Shown here piece by piece: positions 16,667 to 24,073 of a stretch of DNA of 42,818 bases. The number at the start of each line of letters is the position of its first letter. Within the stretch, counting starts at the first letter, position 1. This DNA comes from Leptospiraceae bacterium (GTDB lineage Bacteria; Spirochaetota; Leptospiria; Turneriellales; Turneriellaceae), in assembly GCA_020440825.1 (NCBI GenBank), contig JAGRNJ010000025.1, forward strand, positions 1 to 42,818. Reading direction: 5' to 3'. Below the pieces are notes generated by a model that was not told where the DNA came from, did no database searches, and saw only the letters and a list, made by a program, of their open reading frames with translations. Both the position numbers and the translations under genes were made by a program.

Positions 16667-17418
16667 GCGAAGAAAAAGAAGACAAAAAAGAGCAGGCAGA
16701 ATTACCTCCCTCCCGGAAATACGAAAATCCTGAACGTGCAATTCATACCGAAAACGGGTTTCAAGAACTGGGAAAAAGTGCAGGGGGGCACCCGATCACG
16801 TACAAGGTACTGCCAGGCAAAAAAGGCCGGGCTTTGCTGGTTGGCGGGGTACATGGCAATGAAACAGAAGGGGTTGCCTTTATGGAGGGGTTTGTAAAGG
16901 AGTTCTGTCTTGATGCCTCATCGTCACCGGCAAACTGTGAAATAGTCGTATTGCCGGTACTGAATCCCGACGGATTCTTAAATTATGCACGCCAGAACGC
17001 AAACGGGGTAGATCTTAACCGCAATATGCGCACTAAAGACTGGCAGGCCGAGGCACTGGAACCCAAGTATTATCCGGGTAAGGCACCTGATTCTGAGCCA
17101 GAGACCCGCGCTCTATTAAAATTAATTGAAATGCATCCGCCTGATTTTATAATTTCTTTTCACAGCTGGAAACCCATGGTCAATGTAAACGGACCAGCCC
17201 ATGCTTTTGCAGATGTCATCGCAAAAAAATTGAACTACATCATAACTGAAGACATCGGGTATCCCACTCCCGGTTCTCTTGGTACGTGGGCTGGCTGGGA
17301 ACGATCGATTCCCACCATTACCCTTGAATTTGAACGCGGAATAGATCTCAGTAATATTTACAGTTTTGCCAGAAATGCGATTCTCTCATCATTAGAACTC
17401 GTGCATCCGGCAGTATGA
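16663..17418 (+). CDS. M14-family zinc carboxypeptidase (MpaA-like)
   Basis: A 251-residue zinc peptidase without a signal peptide, so probably cytoplasmic. Zinc ligands are His64 and Glu67 (HGNETE) and His167 (SFHSW). The substrate-carboxylate motif DLNRN is at 117-121, and the likely catalytic Glu222 is in TLEFERG. Size and motif spacing recall MpaA, which cuts diaminopimelate from murein tripeptide, more than digestive carboxypeptidases. The gene overlaps folD and the solute-binding protein gene by ATGA at each end, so the three form one unit. The partner binding protein supports a peptide substrate. Whether that substrate is a murein peptide is inference. Confidence 0.85.
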   Translation: MSEEKEDKKEQAELPPSRKYENPERAIHTENGFQELGKSAGGHPITYKVLPGKKGRALLVGGVHGNETEGVAFMEGFVKEFCLDASSSPANCEIVVLPVLNPDGFLNYARQNANGVDLNRNMRTKDWQAEALEPKYYPGKAPDSEPETRALLKLIEMHPPDFIISFHSWKPMVNVNGPAHAFADVIAKKLNYIITEDIGYPTPGSLGTWAGWERSIPTITLEFERGIDLSNIYSFARNAILSSLELVHPAV

Positions 17419-18842
17419 AAATTACGCAGGCGTTTTTCATTCTAACCGCCCTGACGCTGGCGAGTGTGCAATGTGGCGGGCCGAACGTGAATTCTGATGT
17501 TCTCTCCCTGATGTTAAAGTTCAGAATTCAGAGTTTTGACCCGGTAGAAAGTACTGATGAAACTTCCGAATATGTTCTCGGGCTGCTGCATCGTCGTCTG
17601 TTTTCCCAATCTGTTGATGGCAAGACTATTCATGATCTGGTTGTGCTTGAACGGGTTACCCCAAACGGTCTTGTACTGAATCTGGTACAGAATGCGAAAT
17701 TTCAAAATGGAGAATCTCTTACGGCCGCGGATGTTGTGTACTCGCTGCAAAGGCTGCAGAATTCTGGAAGGCAGAGCTGGGTACTTGAAGATATCTCAGC
17801 TGTCAAAGAGGTATCGACCTATTCCGTTTTGCTTGAGTTCTTTCCCCAACGCAGACCAGTGCTCTCGGTACTGCGGGCAAAACTCTCGTTACCGAAATGC
17901 GGCATCTATTCAAGTAAAGCTCATAAAAAAGATAATTCTTTTGTGGGAGCCGGCAGATATATTGCATCGCAGAATACTGCTGCACAATTGAAATTAACCC
18001 GCACAACCCAGCCGGGAAAAAACATAGTCTTTTCAATCTTGCCAGACGAAGCAGGCCGGTATTTCTCATTTGCACGAGATAAACTGGATATCTATGAAGC
18101 TTCTGGTATTTTCAGATTTTTACCCTGGGACCAGAATAATTTTGTGGAGCACAAGCTGCATTCCAGTGTAGTTGCTTATGCAGCGATTGTTCCAGCTCAA
18201 GATTCTGAACTCAACAGGGAAGAAATCAGACGGGCAATCAATGCCCGCTTTCCACGGGAAGAACTGTGCCGTGGAACGTTGCTCAATGCCTGTCTGGCAG
18301 CAGAGTATCCTGTACCAGAAATATTTGCGGCACCACCATCGGTGAGCGTGTTTGAGCAAAATAAAAAAATTCTACTGAAAAATACTGAGAATGTTACTAT
18401 CTTTACGCCGCCTGATCGCGAGCGGCAGACAGTTGCAGTGGTGTTGGCAGAAGTTCTTGAACAAATGGGATTCAAAGCATCGATTCAAACTCTGGATCTA
18501 CCAGCCATGATACAGGCAAATAATAAAAAGGTGCCTGGTATTTATTTACTCAAATGGATGGCCGATTATCCTCACGCCGAGAATTTTTTAAAGCCGCTGT
18601 TTCACTCGAGCAATGCCGGTCCAGGGGGTAACCGGTCCTGGACAATTGATGCAGAATTAGATGCAGCGATTGAAAATATGGGCGAAGATCCGCAGAAAAT
18701 TCAGAAAGTACAGGAACTTATTCAAAAAAAATCACCCTGGATCTTTATCGGATTCTGGTCAAATTATTTCAGAGTTCGAAAAAACCTGCCGCTCGCCAGA
18801 GAAAGCCGCATTGCACTCTGGTCCCCTGATCTGATACCCTGA
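17415..18842 (+). CDS. Family 5 solute-binding lipoprotein (peptide type)
   Basis: A 475-residue substrate-binding protein of the SBP_bac_5 (OppA/DppA) family. The signal ends at Cys20 (LASVQC), a relaxed spirochaete-type lipobox. Family marks include an early LLHRRLF segment, then QNAKFQNGESLTAADVVYSL and, near the end, a KWMADYPHAENFL stretch. No permease or ATPase genes follow, so it either uses a transporter encoded elsewhere or acts alone. It overlaps the M14 peptidase gene by ATGA. By analogy with MppA and MpaA of enterobacteria, the pair could serve peptide or murein-peptide uptake and breakdown, but this is inference. Confidence 0.88.
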   Translation: MKITQAFFILTALTLASVQCGGPNVNSDVLSLMLKFRIQSFDPVESTDETSEYVLGLLHRRLFSQSVDGKTIHDLVVLERVTPNGLVLNLVQNAKFQNGESLTAADVVYSLQRLQNSGRQSWVLEDISAVKEVSTYSVLLEFFPQRRPVLSVLRAKLSLPKCGIYSSKAHKKDNSFVGAGRYIASQNTAAQLKLTRTTQPGKNIVFSILPDEAGRYFSFARDKLDIYEASGIFRFLPWDQNNFVEHKLHSSVVAYAAIVPAQDSELNREEIRRAINARFPREELCRGTLLNACLAAEYPVPEIFAAPPSVSVFEQNKKILLKNTENVTIFTPPDRERQTVAVVLAEVLEQMGFKASIQTLDLPAMIQANNKKVPGIYLLKWMADYPHAENFLKPLFHSSNAGPGGNRSWTIDAELDAAIENMGEDPQKIQKVQELIQKKSPWIFIGFWSNYFRVRKNLPLARESRIALWSPDLIP

Positions 18843-18925
18843 AGCAGTCAGCATAAAAAAAGGCAATTTCTGTCAAATTAAATAAAAAATAGTTTTCGCA
18901 ACGCCTCTTTACCGAATAAACGACC

Positions 18926-20281
18926 ATGCGCAGACTTTTCAGCCGTCTTTTTACCCTCATCTTCGGAATTCTGATAATTTCGATTGTGGTATCCTTTTTT
19001 ACTTCTCCCAGTTTTAAGGAATTTCGAATTGAAATCCCTGAGACAAAAGAAGTTTCTGCCAGGGCAAAGGCGATCAGTATGGCGTTTCCGGTGCGTGATT
19101 CATCTGGCTATACCCTCACCGGTTTAACTGGTAAAAATGAACTGCCGGCAGATAACAACAGGTTTACACCCGTTGATCTGAACTTTTATGATAAAAACAA
19201 TCTGACCGGTATTGTGTTCGGTATTCAATCTGCAGAACTGCTCGACGATAAATACGGTCTGAATTCAGATTTTGCTGAGAATCTCATGAAGTATTTGTCA
19301 ACTCTGGTTGTACCTGACCAGAACAATGACGGAGCCCCCCTGCCGGTACAGATTACGCATGTTCAGTTTCTCGATCATCGAGATGGTATCAACTATGCAG
19401 CAGATGAAATTGAAGCCATTCGTGCCTTGACTTCCCAGTTTACGGTAGCAGCAATGATCGATAAACAGAAAAAGAATCGATGTGTAACCGCAGTCGTCTC
19501 ATTAGGTGCAGTCGATGCAGAAATGCGCCGAATTCAGGGGGCATTTGCTGAAAGCTATGCTCTGTCAAGAACGGTACGTCATACTTATGAGGCACTGAAA
19601 AGTGTATCTGCCCAGTTTCCCGAAGCCTCGTTTTGTATTGCATTTATCAACTCTGCTACTGATCAGAATTTTTCAGGAATTGCGGGTCTTGATCCTGCGA
19701 ATTTGAAAATAGCGCGTGACCAACTGCTGGCTGCCAATGCTGCCTGGGGTAACCCGGTTCGGGACTTGGCGGCACGCACCTCTGTGGTGATTGATGTTTC
19801 CGCGTTGTATTCTGCATTGCAGGATTCCCTTTCCCCTTTGAAAGATTTGAATCTGAAACCATATTCATTTGAGTCGATAATGCCATCATTGCGCAATTCT
19901 TTTACGACTGTCGATTATACCGGTAAAATTCAAAACAGAATTTTGAGTTCTGTTTTTATTTCATATTATCAGAGCGGGTCAGAAAACCGCACCCAATCTG
20001 GGTATCTGCCATTTACCCGCGCAGAAAATGCCCGCGATGCAATGCAGCAGCTGAACTTCATCGCCGAACTTGTGGAAATTTCTGCTTTGGGCACCGCAGA
20101 TGACCGGTCGGCCCTGGTCTTCAACATTCCGCGCAGAGAGATATTTCCTGTTCTGCACCATCTGGCCAGACCTCTGGCAGAGAAACTGGGACTGCTGAGA
20201 AAAAAAGACGGGGCAGCAAGGTCTGAACAAAGTTACTCTATCGATTTGGTGAGAGGGTATCTTGCGTACAAGCTTCAATAA
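18926..20281 (+). CDS. Unknown protein with N-terminal membrane anchor (451 aa)
   Basis: A hydrophobic segment at about 6-28 after MRRLFSR suggests a signal anchor. The rest (about 420 residues) is probably extracytoplasmic, with mixed alpha/beta composition and two cysteines. I recognise no domain. The segment beginning ITHVQFLDHRDG, followed by a helix and a VVSLG strand, looks like a Rossmann-type or sugar-hydrolase-like fold, but no catalytic motif can be named. The gene follows the binding-protein gene by 83 nt and precedes a small membrane protein by 9 nt. A joint role in the envelope is possible but unsupported. Confidence 0.75.
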   Translation: MRRLFSRLFTLIFGILIISIVVSFFTSPSFKEFRIEIPETKEVSARAKAISMAFPVRDSSGYTLTGLTGKNELPADNNRFTPVDLNFYDKNNLTGIVFGIQSAELLDDKYGLNSDFAENLMKYLSTLVVPDQNNDGAPLPVQITHVQFLDHRDGINYAADEIEAIRALTSQFTVAAMIDKQKKNRCVTAVVSLGAVDAEMRRIQGAFAESYALSRTVRHTYEALKSVSAQFPEASFCIAFINSATDQNFSGIAGLDPANLKIARDQLLAANAAWGNPVRDLAARTSVVIDVSALYSALQDSLSPLKDLNLKPYSFESIMPSLRNSFTTVDYTGKIQNRILSSVFISYYQSGSENRTQSGYLPFTRAENARDAMQQLNFIAELVEISALGTADDRSALVFNIPRREIFPVLHHLARPLAEKLGLLRKKDGAARSEQSYSIDLVRGYLAYKLQ

Positions 20282-20290
20282 AAACTTAAA

Positions 20291-20680
20291 ATGTGGCAGG
20301 TAGTAGACGGTCGGGATGTTGTAACGATTGTGCAGATAGGCATGGGAATTTCGCTTGCTTTTTTTTTCCTCGCCAGAATTTTTTCCCGTAAAGTCAAATT
20401 GCATATACCGCTTGCCCTGTTTGGGGTTGGCTTTAATCTTGTGTCATCCGTTTTTCTGGTAAAAATGGTGCACTGGAACGGTTTTGTGATCAATAGTGAC
20501 TTTCCGGTCTGGGTGGTGAATACCCATCGAGTATTTGCGACCTGCATTGCGTTGATGATGATCGGGATGCTGTATACTGGGGCAAGGCGCAAACGCAGGG
20601 TGCATGTCAAAATGCATTTCTGGTTTCTTACAGCTTATACTATTGTATTTATATCAGGCTGGATTTTATTCATACGATAA
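20291..20680 (+). CDS. Small four-helix membrane protein
   Basis: The 129 residues contain four hydrophobic segments (about 10-28, 38-58, 72-97 and 108-127). Histidines sit at membrane borders (VNTHR, RVHVKMHFW). The layout recalls DUF420/YozB-like proteins linked to respiratory complexes, and other small heme or quinone membrane proteins, but the match is only by general appearance. There is no signal peptide. It starts 9 nt after the preceding gene and ends 10 nt before the transketolase gene, so the three may share a transcript. Function unknown. Confidence 0.72.
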   Translation: MWQVVDGRDVVTIVQIGMGISLAFFFLARIFSRKVKLHIPLALFGVGFNLVSSVFLVKMVHWNGFVINSDFPVWVVNTHRVFATCIALMMIGMLYTGARRKRRVHVKMHFWFLTAYTIVFISGWILFIR

Positions 20681-20690
20681 GAGAGGTTAA

Positions 20691-21608
20691 ATGAAAACAA
20701 GTTGGGAAATCGGTAAACCGGGGGATGCAGAACTTCTGCAAAAAATCAACACCCTGCCAAAAGAAGAACTTTCAGAACAACACTTACGCTTTCTGGCAAG
20801 TCGATTGCGAATGAATATTGTCGAGATGGTATATCAGGCAAATTCTGGCCACCCGGGTGGACCTCTGGGATTGGCAGATATTTACACTGTTCTGGCATAT
20901 AAGATAATGAATCATAAACCGTCGAATCCTGAGTGGGAGCAGCGGGACCGTCTTCTGATCAGCAACGGACATGTTTGTGCCGTACGCTATTCCATGATGG
21001 CAATGAAAGGATACTTCCCTGAAACTGAACTCTCCACATTTCGACAACTGGGCAGTCGGTTGCAGGGACATCCATCCAGCAAGTTTTTGCCCATGGTTGA
21101 AAATTCCAGTGGCTCACTGGGACAGGGACTGTCAAATGCCGGTGGGTTAGCTCTGGGTTTAAAACTGAGAAAGAGCGATTCTCGAGTTTTTCTGGGAATG
21201 TCTGATGGAGAATGCCAGGAGGGTATGACCTGGGAGGCAGCCATGGCGATCGCGCACAGGAAAGTGACGAATATTCATCCGTTTCTCGACTGGAACAATA
21301 TTCAAATCGATGGAAATGTAGAGAATGTGATGGCACTTGGCGATCTGCAGAAAAAATTTGAATCATTTGGCTGGGAAGTCACTGTCAAAGACGGGCACAA
21401 CCTGCAAGAGATTGAAGAAGCTTTTGCCTGGTCGCTTGCTGCAAAAGATGCTCCCCGTATGATTTTGTTCAAAACGGTTCTGGGAAAGGGAGTATCGTTT
21501 ATGGAAAACAATCCTGATTGGCATGGTTCACCTCCCAAAGAAAAAGATAGAGATGAGGCATTCATACAGATAATGCGGGAGAGAGATTCCCTTTCTCTGG
21601 CTTCATAA
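20691..21608 (+). CDS. Transketolase, N-terminal (thiamine-diphosphate-binding) subunit
   Basis: A 305-residue protein equal to the N-terminal third to half of transketolase. It has NSGHPGGPLG with His54, the GSLGQGLS loop, and the thiamine diphosphate/Mg motif SDGE (171-174) with Asn203 (WNNIQIDG). The first motif residue is Ser where most have Gly. The pyrimidine-binding and C-terminal domains are missing and are not encoded next door. Split transketolases are known, with the two subunits usually adjacent. Here the following gene is an acyl-CoA dehydrogenase, so the partner must lie elsewhere or the protein has another partner. The conserved motifs argue against a pseudogene. Confidence 0.9.
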   Translation: MKTSWEIGKPGDAELLQKINTLPKEELSEQHLRFLASRLRMNIVEMVYQANSGHPGGPLGLADIYTVLAYKIMNHKPSNPEWEQRDRLLISNGHVCAVRYSMMAMKGYFPETELSTFRQLGSRLQGHPSSKFLPMVENSSGSLGQGLSNAGGLALGLKLRKSDSRVFLGMSDGECQEGMTWEAAMAIAHRKVTNIHPFLDWNNIQIDGNVENVMALGDLQKKFESFGWEVTVKDGHNLQEIEEAFAWSLAAKDAPRMILFKTVLGKGVSFMENNPDWHGSPPKEKDRDEAFIQIMRERDSLSLAS

Positions 21609-21653
21609 TTAGAAGAAAACGTAAAACGATAAATAGCAAACAAAGGAGAAAAT

Positions 21654-22799
21654 ATGAACGCTTTAACACAATTGACTGAAGAAGAGAGAGATTTTTTTCA
21701 AATCGTCAGAGATTTTGCAGAAAAAGAGGTACGGCCCCTGGTCATGAAGATGGATGCCGCCGGTCAATTCGAAAAATCATTAATACCCAAACTGTTTGAA
21801 ATGGGCCTGATGGGAATTGAGCTTCCTGAAAAACATGGAGGCTCAGCAGCTTCGTTTTTTATGGCAATTTTAGGAGTACAGGCTCTCTCTCAGGTTGATC
21901 CTTCGGTTGGGGTAATGGTCGATGTACAAAATACTCTGGTCAACAATGCTTTTCTGCGCTGGGGCAGTGAATCTTTAAAAGATAAATATTTACCCCAATT
22001 GGCTTCGGGCAAGGTAGGGTCATATTGTCTGTCTGAATCGTCATCTGGTTCCGATGCCTTCGCTTTAAAAACCCGTGCAGAGAAAAAAGGCGATAAGTAT
22101 ATTCTCAATGGCCAGAAACTGTGGATTACGAATGCAGGCGAAGCAGATATTTTTATTATAATCGCAAATTTGAATCCTGAAGCAGGATACAAGGGTATCA
22201 CAGCATTTATTGTTGAGCGCGGGTTCAAAGGTTTTTCAGTTTCCAAAAAAGAAGATAAGCTTGGTATTCGAGCATCTTCAACTTGTGAACTTGTACTCGA
22301 AGATTGCGAAGTACCCCTCGAGAATTTATTGGGAGAAGAAGGCAAAGGTTATAAAGTTGCGATCGAAACCCTGAATGAAGGTAGAATCGGCATCGGAGCG
22401 CAGATGGTAGGCCTTGCTGAGGCCGCATTAAAGCATGCTATTGACTATACAAAACAGAGAGAACAATTCGGCAAACCTCTCTCCAGTTTTCAGGGAATGC
22501 AGTTTCAATTGGCGCAAATGGCAATCGATGTAGAAACCTCAAAGCTGATGGTCTACAATGCAGCTCGCCTGAAAGATGCAGGTCTTGATTTTGTCAATGA
22601 AGCAGCAATGGCAAAGTTTCACTCAAGCCAGGTTGCAGAAAGAGTGGCTTCACTTGCAGTTGAATGTTTTGGGGGGTACGGTTTTACCAAAGACTATCCG
22701 GTCGAAAAGCTGTATCGAGATGCAAAAATTGGCAAAATTTATGAAGGCACCAGTTTCATGCAGTTGATGACAATCGCCAAAAATATACTGGCAGATTAA
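21654..22799 (+). CDS. Acyl-CoA dehydrogenase (short-chain type)
   Basis: A flavoprotein of 381 residues that introduces the alpha-beta double bond in acyl-CoA and passes electrons to electron-transfer flavoprotein. Family marks: YCLSESSSGSDA in the FAD/substrate region, the WITNAGEAD strand, QREQFGKPLSSFQ, and the GGYGFTKDYPVEKLYRDAK stretch. It ends with the YEGTS segment carrying the catalytic glutamate position. Similarity is to butyryl- or short/branched-chain enzymes, but chain length cannot be read from sequence alone. It has the best ribosome-binding site seen here (AAAGGAG at 21642-21648, 5 nt before ATG). Leptospires live on fatty acids, which fits. Confidence 0.93.
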   Translation: MNALTQLTEEERDFFQIVRDFAEKEVRPLVMKMDAAGQFEKSLIPKLFEMGLMGIELPEKHGGSAASFFMAILGVQALSQVDPSVGVMVDVQNTLVNNAFLRWGSESLKDKYLPQLASGKVGSYCLSESSSGSDAFALKTRAEKKGDKYILNGQKLWITNAGEADIFIIIANLNPEAGYKGITAFIVERGFKGFSVSKKEDKLGIRASSTCELVLEDCEVPLENLLGEEGKGYKVAIETLNEGRIGIGAQMVGLAEAALKHAIDYTKQREQFGKPLSSFQGMQFQLAQMAIDVETSKLMVYNAARLKDAGLDFVNEAAMAKFHSSQVAERVASLAVECFGGYGFTKDYPVEKLYRDAKIGKIYEGTSFMQLMTIAKNILAD

Positions 22800-22965
22800 A
22801 AAAAGATTGCTCGCTCAAATCGGGAATCATATTTTATTTCGGGACGGTTTCTGGCTTGTGCGAGTAAGAACTTTAAGTTTGAACCACAAAGCATATCCAG
22901 GGTTCGAGAACACGTAGGTGATGAAAAGTACGGGCACACCCGGAAAAATTTCCCATTTACTCTTC

Positions 22966-23022
22966 GAACCCGACTGAATTTCGGGTTCAACCTGAGATTC
23001 CAGACGGCAAGCCGGTGCCGTC
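22966..23022. other. Two short stem-loops in the acd downstream interval
   Basis: The 249-nt gap between the acyl-CoA dehydrogenase and the next small gene holds no convincing frame. It does hold two perfect 7-bp hairpins. One pairs GAACCCG (22966-22972) with CGGGTTC (22982-22988). The other pairs GACGGCA (23003-23009) with TGCCGTC (23016-23022) and is followed by CCCTTTTG. The second might be a weak terminator or part of the next gene's leader. I see no match to a known riboswitch. Confidence 0.4.
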
Positions 23023-23048
23023 CCTTTTGCAAATTTACAGTGAAACAA

Positions 23049-23324
23049 ATGAAAAACAGTTTTTTGGCCGTAGTATTTTTAATCTTAACTGCAAAAAATG
23101 TTTTTTCTGTTTCTCGAAATTTTTCAGGCACACTCGATGCGAGCGGAAAAACCGAAGTACGCTATACAGTTAGTACGGATTCTACCGTTTTTTTACAGGG
23201 CTGGGTGCTATACAGAGAACTCTGGCGTCCGGTTCCAGTTTTCTGGTCCGGGAATCTTATTATTATTGATTTAGGGCCGAATTACAAAGATATACCCTAT
23301 AAACTCAGTCTGCGAACCGACTGA
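23049..23324 (+). CDS. Small exported protein (91 aa)
   Basis: The protein starts with a clear signal peptide (MKNSFLAVVFLILTAKNVFS), followed by about 70 residues of beta-rich sequence. That part has several Trp, Tyr and Pro residues and ends in LSLRTD. No lipobox is present at the signal end, so it is probably released to the periplasm. The frame also opens at GTG 23040, but ATG at 23049 leaves a standard signal. I recognise no family. The mature part could be one small beta-sandwich. It lies alone, about 106 nt before the GAF gene. Confidence 0.6.
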   Translation: MKNSFLAVVFLILTAKNVFSVSRNFSGTLDASGKTEVRYTVSTDSTVFLQGWVLYRELWRPVPVFWSGNLIIIDLGPNYKDIPYKLSLRTD

Positions 23325-23442
23325 CTTACCCCTTAAAAGTAGACCTGTTTTCTGCATTTATTAAATTTTTTCCCGTTAAATTCCTAATGATAAAGAAATT
23401 ATGCTGTACATTTAACGCTATCCATTTATCGTGGAATACGCT

Positions 23443-23946
23443 ATGATGACTGGCAATTCTTCGGATGTTTTTCGGCGTTTGATTGAGGCCACATCAAATC
23501 ATGGTGAAGCCTATTTTCAGGGCCTTTGTAAACAGATTTGTACTGTTTTTGAACTGAAAATCTGTTTTGTCGGCGAAACGAAATCCGGTGATACTGAAAA
23601 TGTGCATTTGATAAGCGAATACGGCCTCGGCGATAAAAACACACTTACCCAATATTCCCTGCGACATACGGTTGTTGAACAGATCTACAATACTGGACTC
23701 TGTTATTATCCCAACTCTGTACAGAAGCTTTTCCCCCTCGACAAGACATTGTTGAGATTCAACATAGAAAGTGTAATGGGAGTTTCATTGCTGGATGTCG
23801 ATAAAAAACGGCTGGGTGTACTGCTGGTAATGCATGATTCAGAAATACTTGCCGCAAATATTTTACAAGATGTCTTGCGTTTTTTTGGCAATAGAACATC
23901 GGTTGAACTGCAGTTACAGAATTGTTTAGGCAATATCCCTCGGTAA
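23443..23946 (+). CDS. Stand-alone GAF-domain protein
   Basis: About 167 residues forming a single GAF fold. An N-terminal helix (FRRLIEATSNHGEAYFQGLC) is followed by strand ICFVGE, the HLISEYGL strand, the NSVQKLFPLDKTLL loop and VMGVSLLDVDKKRLGVLLVMH. It ends with a helix. There is no output domain and no membrane segment. It may sense a small molecule and act on another protein, as some isolated GAF proteins do. Starts are possible at GTG 23431 and ATG 23443. The second has GGA 8 nt upstream. The next gene is the heme lipoprotein, about 127 nt downstream. Confidence 0.72.
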   Translation: MMTGNSSDVFRRLIEATSNHGEAYFQGLCKQICTVFELKICFVGETKSGDTENVHLISEYGLGDKNTLTQYSLRHTVVEQIYNTGLCYYPNSVQKLFPLDKTLLRFNIESVMGVSLLDVDKKRLGVLLVMHDSEILAANILQDVLRFFGNRTSVELQLQNCLGNIPR

Positions 23947-24073
23947 ATACTGTAAAAGTGACTTTTAATGCTTGTCAACTCAGCAATTCTGTATTATGTT
24001 CCTTATGGCCATGCAGACAAAGATAACTGTAAATTTCGATGTTTTTTTCCGAAAAATTTCGTCTCATTATGGT

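Noticed and set aside
22796..23131. 111-codon minus-strand frame in the acd downstream gap
   Set aside because: Composition is unlike neighbouring genes, it overlaps the signal-peptide gene antisense, and no family is recognisable.
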